64,000 bases of DNA from Paraburkholderia acidisoli (lineage in GTDB: Bacteria > Pseudomonadota > Gammaproteobacteria > Burkholderiales > Burkholderiaceae), in NCBI RefSeq assembly GCF_009789675.1, contig NZ_CP046913.1, positions 868,001 through 932,000 of the forward strand, in the 5' to 3' direction. The translations under genes and the position numbers were made by a program. Below, piece by piece: positions 34,469 to 43,794 of this stretch (position 1 is the first letter of the stretch; every line of letters starts with the position of its first letter). A model generated the notes under the pieces. That model saw only the letters and a program-made list of their open reading frames with translations, did no database searches and had not been told where the DNA came from.

Positions 34469-35737
34469 ATGAAAGACCTGTTGCAGATCGACGGCCCGCG
34501 CCTGTGGGCGAGCCTCATGGAAATGGCGCGCATTGGCGCGACGGCGGGCGGCGGCGTGCGCCGCCTCGCGCTCACCGAGGAAGACCGGCGCGGCCGCGAA
34601 CTGTTCGCGCGCTGGTGCCACGAAGCGGGCATGACGACGTGGACCGACGAAGTGGGCAATCTGTTCGCGCGCCGCGAAGGCGACGACGCGCACGCCGCGC
34701 CCGTGATGATGGGCAGCCATCTCGACACACAGCCCGAAGGCGGCCGCTTCGACGGCGTGTACGGCGTGCTCGCCGCGCTCGAAGTCGTGCGCGCGCTGAA
34801 CGACGCCAACGCGCGCACGGCGAAGCCGATCGAAATCTGTTCGTGGACCAACGAAGAGGGCGCGCGCTTCACGCCCGCGATGCTCGGCTCGGCGGTGTTC
34901 GCGGGCGCGATGACGCTCGACGACGCGCTCGCGCGCACCGACGCCGACGGCGTGACGCTGGCGCAAGCGCTCGACACGAGCGGCGCGAACGCCATGACCG
35001 GCACGCGCGCCGTGCAAGGCGTGCAGGTGGATGCGTACTTCGAGGCGCACATCGAGCAAGGCCCCATTCTGGAGGCGAACCGGAACACCATCGGCGTGGT
35101 CACGGGCGGCCAGGCGATCCGCTGGTTCGACGTCAACGTGACGGGCGTGGCCGCGCACGCGGGCACGACGCCCATGCGTTATCGCAAGGACGCGTGGTTC
35201 GGCGCGGCGCAGATGTCGCTCGATCTCGAACGCGCGATGGCGCGCTACGCGCCGCTCGGCCTCGTGACGATCGGCCAGGCGCAGATCGCCAATTCGTCGC
35301 GCAACACGATCGCCGCGAACCTCACGTTCACCGTCGACTTGCGTCATCCCGACGACGCGCAACTCGACGCGATGGAGCAAGATTTGCGCGCCGTGTGCGC
35401 GGCCGCGGCCGCATCGCGCGAACTGAACGCGACGGTCACGCAGGTCTGGAGCAGCCCGGCCACGCCGTTCGATACGCAGTGCGTCGCGCTCGTCGAACAG
35501 GCCACGCAGCGCTTTGGCTACCCGCACGAACGCATCGTGAGCGGCGCGGGCCACGACGCCATCCATCTCGCGCGTTATTGCCCCACGGCGATGGTGTTCA
35601 TCCCTTGCGTGGACGGGCTCTCGCACAACGAAGCCGAGGACGCCTTGCCCGCCGACGTCACCGCGGGCGCGAACGTGCTGCTCAACGCCGTCGCGGCGCG
35701 CGCGGGCGCGTACGTCGCGGCGCCCGCGCACGCGTAA
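34469..35737 (+). CDS. AllC/HyuC-type M20 amidohydrolase
   Basis: The 422-residue metallohydrolase belongs to the allantoate amidohydrolase / N-carbamoyl-L-amino-acid hydrolase group. Metal ligands appear in G-S-H-L-D-T-Q-P, G-R-F-D-G, N-E-E-G-A-R-F, H-I-E-Q-G-P and G-A-G-H-D-A. The arginine of the dimerisation-domain side (R-N-T-I) is also seen. It hydrolyses a ureido or carbamoyl group to release ammonia or carbamate. The ATG at 34469 is preceded by GGAA; ATG 34457 adds four residues. It lies 20 bases after the transporter gene and 25 bases before the deacetylase gene. No other purine-degradation gene is near, so allantoate is not an obvious substrate. Confidence 0.9.
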   Translation: MKDLLQIDGPRLWASLMEMARIGATAGGGVRRLALTEEDRRGRELFARWCHEAGMTTWTDEVGNLFARREGDDAHAAPVMMGSHLDTQPEGGRFDGVYGVLAALEVVRALNDANARTAKPIEICSWTNEEGARFTPAMLGSAVFAGAMTLDDALARTDADGVTLAQALDTSGANAMTGTRAVQGVQVDAYFEAHIEQGPILEANRNTIGVVTGGQAIRWFDVNVTGVAAHAGTTPMRYRKDAWFGAAQMSLDLERAMARYAPLGLVTIGQAQIANSSRNTIAANLTFTVDLRHPDDAQLDAMEQDLRAVCAAAAASRELNATVTQVWSSPATPFDTQCVALVEQATQRFGYPHERIVSGAGHDAIHLARYCPTAMVFIPCVDGLSHNEAEDALPADVTAGANVLLNAVAARAGAYVAAPAHA

Positions 35738-35762
35738 CCCCGCATTCGAAGGAGAACGAAAC

Positions 35763-36797
35763 ATGAAGACGTGGTTCCATCCCGAGCAATTGCTGCATCA
35801 CCCGCGCAGCTATCTGTCGCGCGGCCAGATGCGCGAACCGCAGGAGGTGCCCGAGCGCGCCGCGCGCCTCGTCAAGGCCGCGCAGTCGCTCGGTTTCGCC
35901 GTGAACGCGCCCGCCGACTTCGGCACCGCGCCGCTCGCCGCCGTGCACGACATGAACTATCTGCGCTTTCTCGAGGAGGCGCACGCGCAGTGGAAGCGCA
36001 TGCCCGACGACTGGGGCGACGAAGTGATGTCGAACGTGTTCGTGCGCGAGCCGAATCCGCTGCGCGGCGTGCTCGCGCAGGCGGCGCGCTATCTCGCGGA
36101 CGGCAGCTGCCCGGTGGGCGCGAACACGTGGCGCGCGGCCTACTGGTCGGCGCAAAGCGCGCTCGCGGCGGCGGCGTGCGTGAACGCGGGCGAGCGCGAA
36201 TCGTATGCGCTGAGCCGGCCGCCCGGCCATCACGCGCGGCGCGACGCGGCAGGCGGGTTCTGCTATCTGAACAACGCGGCCATCGCAGCGCAGTCGCTGC
36301 GCAGCCGTTTCCCGCGTGTGGCGATTCTCGACACCGACATGCATCACGGCCAGGGCGTGCAGGAAATTTTCTACGGCCGCGACGACGTGCTCTATGTCTC
36401 GATCCACGGCGACCCGACCAACTTCTATCCCGTGGTGGCGGGCTACGAGGAAGAGCGCGGCGCGGGCGAGGGCGAAGGCTACAACGTCAACTTGCCGATG
36501 CCGCACGGTTCGAGCGAGGCGGTGTTCTTCGACAACGTGGACGCGGCGCTGCGCGTGCTCAGGCGCTTCCAGCCCGACGCGCTCGTGCTCGCGCTCGGCT
36601 TCGACATCTACAAGGACGATCCGCAGTCGAAGGTGGCCGTGAGCACCGAAGGCTTCGGGCGGCTGGGCGAAAAGATCGGCGCGCTCGATCTGCCTTCGGT
36701 GATCGTGCAGGAAGGCGGTTACCACCTGGACAGTCTCGAAGCGAACGCGCGCGCGTTCTTCAGTGGTTTTGCACGCCCTCGCTCGCAGGCGCGCTGA
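35763..36797 (+). CDS. Acetylpolyamine amidohydrolase-like deacetylase
   Basis: The 344-residue zinc enzyme is of the histone-deacetylase/acetylpolyamine amidohydrolase fold. G-H-H at 155-157 and zinc ligands D192 and H194 (D-T-D-M-H-H-G) and D282 (G-F-D) are present. The active-site tyrosine lies in E-G-G-Y-H. A long early insert around residues 80-100 resembles bacterial polyamine deacetylases, which restrict access to slim substrates. GAAGGAGA precedes the ATG. As last gene of the operon it probably removes an acyl group from an imported acylated amine. Confidence 0.9.
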   Translation: MKTWFHPEQLLHHPRSYLSRGQMREPQEVPERAARLVKAAQSLGFAVNAPADFGTAPLAAVHDMNYLRFLEEAHAQWKRMPDDWGDEVMSNVFVREPNPLRGVLAQAARYLADGSCPVGANTWRAAYWSAQSALAAAACVNAGERESYALSRPPGHHARRDAAGGFCYLNNAAIAAQSLRSRFPRVAILDTDMHHGQGVQEIFYGRDDVLYVSIHGDPTNFYPVVAGYEEERGAGEGEGYNVNLPMPHGSSEAVFFDNVDAALRVLRRFQPDALVLALGFDIYKDDPQSKVAVSTEGFGRLGEKIGALDLPSVIVQEGGYHLDSLEANARAFFSGFARPRSQAR

Positions 36798-36811
36798 CGT
36801 TTGACGCCGAT

Positions 36812-36845
36812 GCCGGGAGCCGCGGTTCGAACCGTCGCTCCCGGC
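36812..36845. terminator. Nested hairpin between convergent genes
   Basis: A 9-bp stem (36812-36820 with 36837-36845) encloses the palindrome CGGTTCGAACCG. No T run is present. It is likely a transcription stop shared by the deacetylase operon and the opposing GGDEF-EAL gene. Confidence 0.5.
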
Positions 36846-36860
36846 GTTGCGCGCGCAGGT

Positions 36861-39230
36861 TCAGCGCGAATGCGGCGCGTCGCTCAGGCGTTCGTTGCGG
36901 TCGTTGAGCGTGCTGGTGGGGGCGGCGGGCGCGCCGCTGCATACGCCGAAGCGCTCGATCAGCGCGGCCACGCCTTCCACGGGCACGGGGCGCGAGAACA
37001 GGAAGCCCTGCGCCTCGATCGGCCCGAGTGCGGAAAGCCACGCGATCTGCTCCTCGGTTTCCGTGCCTTCCACGACCACCGTGAGCCCGAGCGAGCGCGC
37101 GAGATTGACGATGGCCGAGACCATCACGCAGACACTGCGGTCGGCGGGAATGGCCTGCACGAACGAGCGGTCGACCTTGAGCGTATCCACGGCGAAGCGG
37201 TTCAGATATGAAAGCGAAGAATAGCCGGTGCCAAAGTCGTCGAGCGCGACGCGCACGCCCAGCCGCTTCAACGCGAAGATCTTCTCGGACACGAGTTCCG
37301 GGTACTCCATCATCGCCGTTTCGGTGATCTCCAGTTCGAGCCGGTGCGCGGCAATGCCGGTTTCCTCGATCGCGAGCGCGATGGTTTCGTAGAGGTCGCC
37401 GCGCCAGAACTGCACCGCTGAAATATTGATCGCGAGCGTGAGGGTTTCGTAGCCTTGTTGCTGCCACTGCGCGAGTTGCGCGCACGCCGTGCGGATCACG
37501 AAGTCGCCCACGGGCACGATCAGGCCGGTGGATTCGGCCACGGGAATGAACTCGCCCGCGGGAATCAGACCGTATTGCGGATGATTCCAGCGCACCAGCG
37601 CCTCGAAGCCCGTGATGCAGCGGCGGCGCAAATCGATCTTCGGCTGATAGGCGAGAAAGAGCTGGTTCTCGGCCAGCGCCACGCGGAGCTGCTGCTCCCA
37701 TTTCATCAAATGGTCGGCGCGATGCGCGAGTTGCGGCGAGTAGAAGCGGAAGCAGTTGCGGCCCGCTTCCTTCGCGGCGTACATCGCGAGGTCGGCCTTC
37801 TTGAGCAGGTCGATTTCGCTTTCGTGCGCCACGGCGAACAGCGCGATGCCGGTGCTCGCGTGCAGCACGAACGCGCTGCCGCGCACGTCGAACGGATGCG
37901 TGAAGGCGGCGTTGGTGGCCTCGGCCAGCGCGATGGCGCGCTTCTCGATGTCGTCGCCTTTCACGATCACCACGAACTCGTCGCCGCCGATGCGCGCGAG
38001 CGTGCCCGCGCCGCCCACGGCGTCGGCGAGCCGCGCGGCGCTCATTTGCAGCACGATGTCGCCGGCGTTGTGGCCGAGCGTGTCGTTGACGGTCTTGAAG
38101 TTGTCGAGGTCGATGAAGAGAATCGCGAGGCGCCCGAGATTGCCGGGCTGCGAGACTTCGTGGCGCAGCCTTTGCAGCGTGGCGTAACGATTGGGCAGCC
38201 CCGTGAGCAGGTCGTACTGCACGAGTTGCGACATCTCGCGCTCGCGCCCGAGCAGCTTGCCGATCAAGCCCGTGGCCACGGCGAAGAACGACAGCATGGC
38301 GAGCGAGATGAACGTCGCCATCATCAGGTAGACGTCGCGCGTGTGGTTGTAGTCGGCGAATTCTTCGGCCTGCGAAAGACCGACCAGCACCGCGAGCGGA
38401 TAGCCGTCGATATGCCGGTACGACACGATGCGCGTGACGTGATCGATCGGGTCGGCGTAGGTGCCCGAAACGTGCTCCGAGATCGGATAGGTGCCGCTCG
38501 CCGAGAACGCGCCGTCCACGTGGTCGGCGCTGCCGGTGCGGCGCGCGAGCACGGCGCCCGTGTCCGAGATCACGGCGATCACGCCGTCACGGCCGATGGC
38601 CGCGTTGTTGTAGAAGTCGCTCGTGAAATAACTCGGGTCTTCGGAGACCACCACGACGCCCGCGAACGAGCCGTCCGCGTGATTGAGGCGGCGCGTCATC
38701 TGCAAGGTCCAGTGACCCGAGACCCGCCCGAGCACCGGCTTGCTGATGTAGAGCTGGTCGTCGTTCTCGTGCTCGTGAACCTTGAAGTGCTCGCGATCCG
38801 ACAGATCGATGGGCTTCGGTTTCGGGTCGGCGGTATTGGCGATGAGCTTGCCGTGCTCGTCGATCAGCGAGACCTGCACGAGCGAATCGCTCTGTACCAC
38901 GCCTTTCTCGACCGTGCTCGACAGATTGAAGTTTTCCGGCGACTTTTCGAATTCGTATTTCACGAAGCGCGTGATCTGGTCGACCTGATGGATCGCCTTC
39001 ACCGTGTGCTGTTCGAGCGCCGCCGAAAGAATGGCCGCCGACGCCGATGCCTCGCGCATGGTCGCTTCTTTCTCGACGGAAAGACGCGTGAAGATCACCG
39101 CCCACAACAGGATGAGCACGAGCACGCCGAGCAGGGGGATGGCGAGCAGCGCGCGCGGGCGCGTGTAGGCCGGACCGGTCGTGCCGCGCAGCGCGGTTTC
39201 GCGCGAGAAGGGGCCGCGTGGCGGGTTCAT
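36861..39230 (-). CDS. Membrane GGDEF-EAL protein with Cache-type sensor
   Basis: The 789-residue protein has TM1 at about 28-48, a periplasmic double-Cache-like sensor (about 50-295), TM2 at about 302-326, then GGDEF (415-419) and EAL (E-A-L-V-R-W, 543-548) domains. G-G-D-E-F is intact, but no RxxD inhibitory site precedes it. The EAL domain keeps N-I-S, E-I-T-E and D-D-F-G-T-G-Y-S-S, so both c-di-GMP synthesis and breakdown are possible. The start at 39230 (AGGG upstream) directly precedes the first TM; in-frame starts at 39305 or further add Arg/Ala-rich sequence. Confidence 0.9.
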   Translation of the reverse strand: MNPPRGPFSRETALRGTTGPAYTRPRALLAIPLLGVLVLILLWAVIFTRLSVEKEATMREASASAAILSAALEQHTVKAIHQVDQITRFVKYEFEKSPENFNLSSTVEKGVVQSDSLVQVSLIDEHGKLIANTADPKPKPIDLSDREHFKVHEHENDDQLYISKPVLGRVSGHWTLQMTRRLNHADGSFAGVVVVSEDPSYFTSDFYNNAAIGRDGVIAVISDTGAVLARRTGSADHVDGAFSASGTYPISEHVSGTYADPIDHVTRIVSYRHIDGYPLAVLVGLSQAEEFADYNHTRDVYLMMATFISLAMLSFFAVATGLIGKLLGREREMSQLVQYDLLTGLPNRYATLQRLRHEVSQPGNLGRLAILFIDLDNFKTVNDTLGHNAGDIVLQMSAARLADAVGGAGTLARIGGDEFVVIVKGDDIEKRAIALAEATNAAFTHPFDVRGSAFVLHASTGIALFAVAHESEIDLLKKADLAMYAAKEAGRNCFRFYSPQLAHRADHLMKWEQQLRVALAENQLFLAYQPKIDLRRRCITGFEALVRWNHPQYGLIPAGEFIPVAESTGLIVPVGDFVIRTACAQLAQWQQQGYETLTLAINISAVQFWRGDLYETIALAIEETGIAAHRLELEITETAMMEYPELVSEKIFALKRLGVRVALDDFGTGYSSLSYLNRFAVDTLKVDRSFVQAIPADRSVCVMVSAIVNLARSLGLTVVVEGTETEEQIAWLSALGPIEAQGFLFSRPVPVEGVAALIERFGVCSGAPAAPTSTLNDRNERLSDAPHSR

Positions 39231-39732
39231 CGCGGCAGCCCTGGCGGTGCGGTGACGCGCGATGCGGCCAGCGGCGCGCCGTGCCGCGGTTGCGGCAGCC
39301 GGCATGGCAACGGAGCGCTCGGAGGGATCGGCGGCATCGAGTACGGGACGGCTGAGGAAGAGGCGCAACGCGGCGCGGACGAATGACAATCGGGCGCACC
39401 CCGCGCCCAATGTTTCGATATTACTGGTTGGGGCATGATTAAGGAAGCAATGCCCTCTCGGGTATACGCGAGCGCGTTCCTCGCAGCCCTTCTGCGACGC
39501 CTTTTGCGGGCCGCTGCCCATCTACGGTGCATAGACGCGCGATCTCGCATCGCGCTGATTTGGCGCTCGTGGGCGAACGAGCGTGACATGACTCGCCGCT
39601 GTCATGTGCCGCGCACTCCGCACACTTCGGGCACGCGATAAACCGATTCGATGCGTCGGCGTGTCGTCGTGTCGGCAGGTCGATGCCGCGTGCATGCGGC
39701 ATCGCTATGGGTGACGCGTTACGCGTCGTGCA
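39231..39732. other. Intergenic region, no gene recognised
   Basis: These 502 bases lie upstream of the GGDEF-EAL gene and downstream of the PhzF-like gene. Short frames here lack ribosome binding sites and G/C third-position bias. The region presumably contains the GGDEF-EAL promoter; no clear element was identified. Confidence 0.5.
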
Positions 39733-40620
39733 TTAGGCGAGCCGGCAGGTTCCGTCGACGATCGTCACCGCCTCGCCGCCGATCCAGATCTTGCCCGCCG
39801 CGTCGTCGTAGGCAACGTGCACGCGGCCGTCGCGGCCGAGCGCGGTGCCCTGGCGCACCGTGTAGCCGGTGCCCGGACGCGCATTCTGCTGCGCGAGCAG
39901 CATGGCGATGGCCGCGTTCGCGCTGCCCGTCACCGGGTCCTCGCCTTTGCCGAGGCCTGTCATCAGGCACCGCACCTCGAAGGTCGCGGGGCCGTTCGCG
40001 TCGTGCGGCGCATAGGCCGCGAGCCCGTGCGCGCCCACCGTTTCGGCGATCGTCGCGAGCGCGTCGTAGTCGACGTCGAGCGCGAGCACCGCGTGCGCCG
40101 AGTCGAGCCGCACGACGAGCCACGGCGCACCGTTGTCGACGCCCGTGGGCGTGGCCGTGAAGTCGATGGCGTCCGAGCGCAGCGCCGCGCGCAACGCGTC
40201 GTGGTGCGCGGTGGCGAGGGGCGTCATGCGCGCGGGCGGCGCGGCGAACGACCAGGCGCCCTGGTGCGCCGGCTCGCTCTGCGCGAGTTCGACGAGACCC
40301 GCGCCGCATTCCTGCACGAGCCGGCCGGGTGTGCGCGGCGCGCGGCCGCTTTCGAGAAAGGCGTGCGCCGTGCCGAGTGTCGGATGGCCCGCGAACGGCA
40401 ACTCGCCTTTGGTGGTGAAGATGCGCACGCGATAGTCGGCGCTCGGGTTCGTGGGCGCGAGCAGGAACGCGGTTTCGGAGAGATTGGTCCAGCGCGCGAT
40501 GGCCTGCATCGCGTCGCCGCTCAAGGCGTCGGCGTCGAACACCACGGCGAGCGGATTGCCCTTGAAGGGCACGGACGTGAATACGTCGACCTGCTTGAAA
40601 CGGACGCTGGACTGGGTCAT
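39733..40620 (-). CDS. PhzF-family isomerase/epimerase-like protein
   Basis: The 295-residue protein has the two-lobed diaminopimelate epimerase-like fold of the PhzF family. The start V-D-V-F-T-S-V-P-F-K-G-N-P-L-A-V-V, the catalytic glutamate in N-L-S-E-T-A-F, P-F-A-G-H-P-T-L-G and the C-terminal G-S-A-N-A-A are all present. No phenazine pathway is nearby, so it is one of the many PhzF paralogues of unknown substrate (YddE type). It lies upstream of the GGDEF-EAL gene on the same strand but 500 bases away. Confidence 0.92.
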   Translation of the reverse strand: MTQSSVRFKQVDVFTSVPFKGNPLAVVFDADALSGDAMQAIARWTNLSETAFLLAPTNPSADYRVRIFTTKGELPFAGHPTLGTAHAFLESGRAPRTPGRLVQECGAGLVELAQSEPAHQGAWSFAAPPARMTPLATAHHDALRAALRSDAIDFTATPTGVDNGAPWLVVRLDSAHAVLALDVDYDALATIAETVGAHGLAAYAPHDANGPATFEVRCLMTGLGKGEDPVTGSANAAIAMLLAQQNARPGTGYTVRQGTALGRDGRVHVAYDDAAGKIWIGGEAVTIVDGTCRLA

Positions 40621-40788
40621 GGCGGATCGAAGGAAGGGGGCGCGAAGCGCGGGAGAATGCGCGGGACCGCGCGAATGCGCAATCGAAGGTCGCGCGGACT
40701 TTGACGAAATCGACAAGAGCCCGCGCTGTCGTGACCGACTATGAGCGCCGCCGCGCCGCGATGCGCGGCGGTGAAGCGCCAGACAACG

Positions 40789-41253
40789 TTATTCGACTTC
40801 GGCGATCAACTCGATCTCGACGCACGCGCCGAGCGGAATCTGCGCGACGCCGAACGCCGAGCGCGCATGCTTGCCCTTCTCGCCGAACACATCGGCGATC
40901 AGTTCCGACGCGCCGTTCGTCACCACGTGCTGTTCCGTGAACGTGAGCGTCGAGTTCACGAGGCTCATGAGTTTGACGATGCGCTTGACCTTGTTGAGGT
41001 CGCCCACGTGCGCGTGCAGCGTGGCGAGCAGGTCGATCGCGACGCCGCGCGCCGCGGCCTTGCCGTCTTCGGTCGTGAGCGACTCGCCGAGCTTGCCGGC
41101 CCAGACCTTGCCGTCCTTCTTCGCGATGTGGCCCGAGAGGTACACCGTGTTGCCGCTTTGCGCGCTCATCACGTAGGCGGCAGCGGGCGCGCCGGCTTGC
41201 GGCAGCTCGATGCCGAGCGCCTTGAGACGGTCGTAGACGTTCGTGTCAGCCAT
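40789..41253 (-). CDS. Rid (YjgF/UK114) family protein lacking the catalytic arginine
   Basis: The 154-residue protein of chorismate-mutase-like trimeric fold has N-T-V-Y-L-S-G-H-I near the start and A-R-S-A-F-G-V-A-Q-I-P at the end. In E. coli RidA, Arg105 in V-A-R-L-P hydrolyses enamines/imines left by PLP enzymes; here the aligned residue is Gln. It therefore belongs to a Rid subgroup that probably lacks that deaminase activity. GAGGA lies before the ATG. It follows an aminotransferase gene on the same strand, which suggests a functional link. Confidence 0.9.
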   Translation of the reverse strand: MADTNVYDRLKALGIELPQAGAPAAAYVMSAQSGNTVYLSGHIAKKDGKVWAGKLGESLTTEDGKAAARGVAIDLLATLHAHVGDLNKVKRIVKLMSLVNSTLTFTEQHVVTNGASELIADVFGEKGKHARSAFGVAQIPLGACVEIELIAEVE

Positions 41254-41321
41254 GTCAGTTTTCCTCGTGCGGATGATGGATCAATCGACGAAAGCCGGAT
41301 CGACCGGCTTCCTGAAGCAAC

Positions 41322-41350
41322 GCGGCGTCACGCGGGTATCGTGACGCCGC
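41322..41350 (-). terminator. Hairpin after the aminotransferase gene
   Basis: A perfect 11-bp stem (41322-41332 with 41340-41350) has a 7-base loop. Only a weak T-rich stretch follows on the minus strand. It would separate the aminotransferase from the Rid gene or attenuate between them. Confidence 0.55.
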
Positions 41351-41359
41351 CAGCGCGTC

Positions 41360-42559
41360 TCAGAGGCGCGCGCGAATCAGCGCGGCCAGCTTCGAGACGC
41401 CTTCCTCGATCTTCGCGGGCGGCACCGTCACGAACGAGAGGCGCAGCTTGTTGTGCTGCGGCTCTTCCGCGAAGAACGGCGCGCCGGGCACGAAGGCCAC
41501 GTTCTGCGCAACGGCTTCTTCGAGCAGCTTCATGCTGTCGACGTTCGCGGGCAGCGTCACCCACACGAACATGCCGCCTTCGGGGCGATTCCAGCTCACG
41601 CCTTCGGGCATGTTGCGCTTGAGCGAGTCGAGCATCGCGTCGCACTGGTCGCGATAGAGCGCGCGCACCTTCGGGATATGCGTGTCGAGGAAGCCGTTCT
41701 TGACGACCTCGTAGACGATGCGCTGCGTGAAGCTCGGCGTGTGCAGGTCGGTGGCCTGCTTGGCCTGCACGAGCTTGAAGTGCAGATCTTCGGGGGCGAT
41801 GATGTAGCCCACGCGCAGACCCGGCGCCAGCACCTTCGAGAACGAGCCGAGATGCACGATGTGCTCGGGCGCCATGGAGAGCAGCGTGGGCAGCGGCTGG
41901 CCCGCGTAGTCGAGCGCGCCGTAGGGATCGTCTTCGATCACCGGGAACGGTGCGCTCTGCGCGAACGCGGCGAGCGCCTTGCGGCGTTCGAGCGGCAGGC
42001 GGCGGCCCGTGGGATTCTGGAAGTTCGGGATCGCGTAAAGCAGACGCGCGCCGGCCGTGAGTTCGGGCGTGAGCGCTTCGGGGATCAGGCCGGATTCATC
42101 CGTGGGCACTTGCACGTAGCTCGGCTCATAGAGCGAGAACGACTGCAGCGCGCCCAGATAGGTGGGCGTTTCCACGAGAATGGGCTTGCCCGGCGAGACC
42201 AGCACCTTGCCGATCAGGTCGAGCGCCTGCTGCGAGCCCGTGGTGATGAGCACCTGCGAGGGGCGGATGGTCACGCCGTTGCCCGAGTGGCGCGCGGCGA
42301 TCCATTCGCGCAGCGGCATATAGCCTTCCGTCGCGCTGTACTGAAGTGCGCCGATGGCCTCGTCGCGCAGGATGCGGTCGGCGGCGGCGCGCATTTCCTC
42401 GACGGGAAAGCTCGCCGGCGCGGGCAGGCCGCCCGCGAACGAAATGACTTCCGGGCGTTCGGTGACCTTCAGGATCTCGCGAATCGCCGAGCTGGTCAGC
42501 TTGATGGCGCGCTCGGACAGTTGCCACGCGGGCGCGGCCTTGATATCGCTCTGGTCCAT
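41360..42559 (-). CDS. Class I/II PLP aminotransferase (2-aminoadipate/LysN type)
   Basis: The 399-residue fold-type I enzyme has the PLP lysine K242 in G-S-F-S-K-V-L-A-P-G-L-R-V-G-Y and the cofactor aspartate/tyrosine in D-D-P-Y. The substrate-carboxylate arginine is near the end in L-R-L-S-F. It lacks the N-terminal helix-turn-helix of MocR proteins, and resembles the LysN / 2-aminoadipate transaminase group of broad specificity. AAGGAGA precedes the ATG. The Rid-family gene lies 106 bases downstream, separated by a hairpin. Confidence 0.9.
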   Translation of the reverse strand: MDQSDIKAAPAWQLSERAIKLTSSAIREILKVTERPEVISFAGGLPAPASFPVEEMRAAADRILRDEAIGALQYSATEGYMPLREWIAARHSGNGVTIRPSQVLITTGSQQALDLIGKVLVSPGKPILVETPTYLGALQSFSLYEPSYVQVPTDESGLIPEALTPELTAGARLLYAIPNFQNPTGRRLPLERRKALAAFAQSAPFPVIEDDPYGALDYAGQPLPTLLSMAPEHIVHLGSFSKVLAPGLRVGYIIAPEDLHFKLVQAKQATDLHTPSFTQRIVYEVVKNGFLDTHIPKVRALYRDQCDAMLDSLKRNMPEGVSWNRPEGGMFVWVTLPANVDSMKLLEEAVAQNVAFVPGAPFFAEEPQHNKLRLSFVTVPPAKIEEGVSKLAALIRARL

Positions 42560-42738
42560 GGGGTCTCCTTGTAGGGTCGGGCGAGTGAATCGAATGCGGG
42601 GCGGCGGAGGGTTCGCGCCGACGCGGCCCGCTATAACGGGGCGCGATCGGGGTTGGGCGAAACACGAAAGGGGAATCGAGAAACGCGAAGCGCGTTACGC
42701 CTGCCGCCGAAAACCGTCAATTATGACGTGAAACCGTG

Positions 42739-43644
42739 TCAAGCGCGCACCGGCACGGGCGCCGTGCGGATCGCGGCGCGCCGGCCGATCATCACCGTGG
42801 CGATCACGGCGGCCGCGTAGAGCCATGCCGAGGGGGCGACCGCTTCGCCGAAGCAGAGCGCCGAGAACGCCATCGTGAAGAAAATCTGCAGCAGTTGCAC
42901 CTGGCCAACGCGCGCCGTGCCGCCCATGGCGAGCCCCGCGTACCACGCGAAGAAGCCGAGGAACTGCGAGAACAGCGTGACGTAGCCGAACGCGAGCCAG
43001 GTCTTGAGCGCGACCGGGCCTGGATGCGCCACGTGATGCGCCCACGCGAGCCAGCCCACCGGCAGCGCGAGGAACGGCGCCGAGAGCACGAGCGCCCAGC
43101 AGATCACCTGCCAGCCGCCCAGTTCGCGGGCGACGCGCGCGCCTTCTGCGTAACCGAGCGCGCCGATGCCGACCGCCACGAGCATCCAGCCGTCGCCCGC
43201 GTGCAGGGCGCCGCCGCCGGCGTGCAGCGCGAACGCCACGACCAGCGCGCTGCCAATCAGCGCGCTCGCCCAGAACGCCTTCGACGGCCGCTCGTGCGAG
43301 AGCCACGCCGCGTAGATCGCCACGGCGAGCGGCTGCAACCCGTTGACGATGGCGCCATGCGAGGCGGGCACGCTCTTCATCGCCCAGGCGGAAAACACCG
43401 GATACGCGACGATCACGCCCAGCGACACCACGGCGAGGCTCTTCACCTGGCGCCACGTGGGGCGCTTTTCACGACGGATCGCGAGCAGCAGCGCGGCCGG
43501 CACGGCGGCGGCGAGCGCGCGCCCGAGGCCGTTCAGGAGCGGATTGAATTCGGCGACGACGATGCGCGTCATCGGCAGCGTGAGACTGAAGATCATCACG
43601 CCGACGAGACCGAGCAGCATGCCCTGGGTTTCGCGTGCTTTCAT
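42739..43644 (-). CDS. EamA/DMT-family transporter
   Basis: The 301-residue inner-membrane protein has ten hydrophobic helices in two EamA repeats, typical of amino-acid or metabolite exporters such as RhtA/YdcZ relatives. It is divergent from a MocR-type regulator, with a perfect inverted repeat between the two, so it is the most likely target of that regulator. The substrate may be an amino acid, amine or vitamin B6-linked metabolite. An in-frame extension upstream to 43731 is rejected because it is Pro/Arg-rich and lacks a ribosome binding site. Confidence 0.88.
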   Translation of the reverse strand: MKARETQGMLLGLVGVMIFSLTLPMTRIVVAEFNPLLNGLGRALAAAVPAALLLAIRREKRPTWRQVKSLAVVSLGVIVAYPVFSAWAMKSVPASHGAIVNGLQPLAVAIYAAWLSHERPSKAFWASALIGSALVVAFALHAGGGALHAGDGWMLVAVGIGALGYAEGARVARELGGWQVICWALVLSAPFLALPVGWLAWAHHVAHPGPVALKTWLAFGYVTLFSQFLGFFAWYAGLAMGGTARVGQVQLLQIFFTMAFSALCFGEAVAPSAWLYAAAVIATVMIGRRAAIRTAPVPVRA

Positions 43645-43756
43645 GGCGGGAACGGGAAAACGGTGACGGTGAAGTACCGGCGCCGCGCGGCAACGGGGCC
43701 GCGGGCGGGGCGGGAATTCGGGCAGGAACACCGCGCAAAAGCGCGCATGACCGAAT

Positions 43757-43794
43757 CCATACCGGTACGCATGCGATCAAATGTACCGGTATGG
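43757..43794. promoter_or_regulatory. Candidate MocR operator: 12-bp perfect inverted repeat
   Basis: CCATACCGGTAC (43757-43768) and GTACCGGTATGG (43783-43794) are exact reverse complements 14 bases apart. Each half carries the palindrome TACCGGTA. A third partial copy, ACGGTACA, follows at about 43807-43814. It lies between the divergent DMT transporter and MocR-type genes. Confidence 0.7.
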
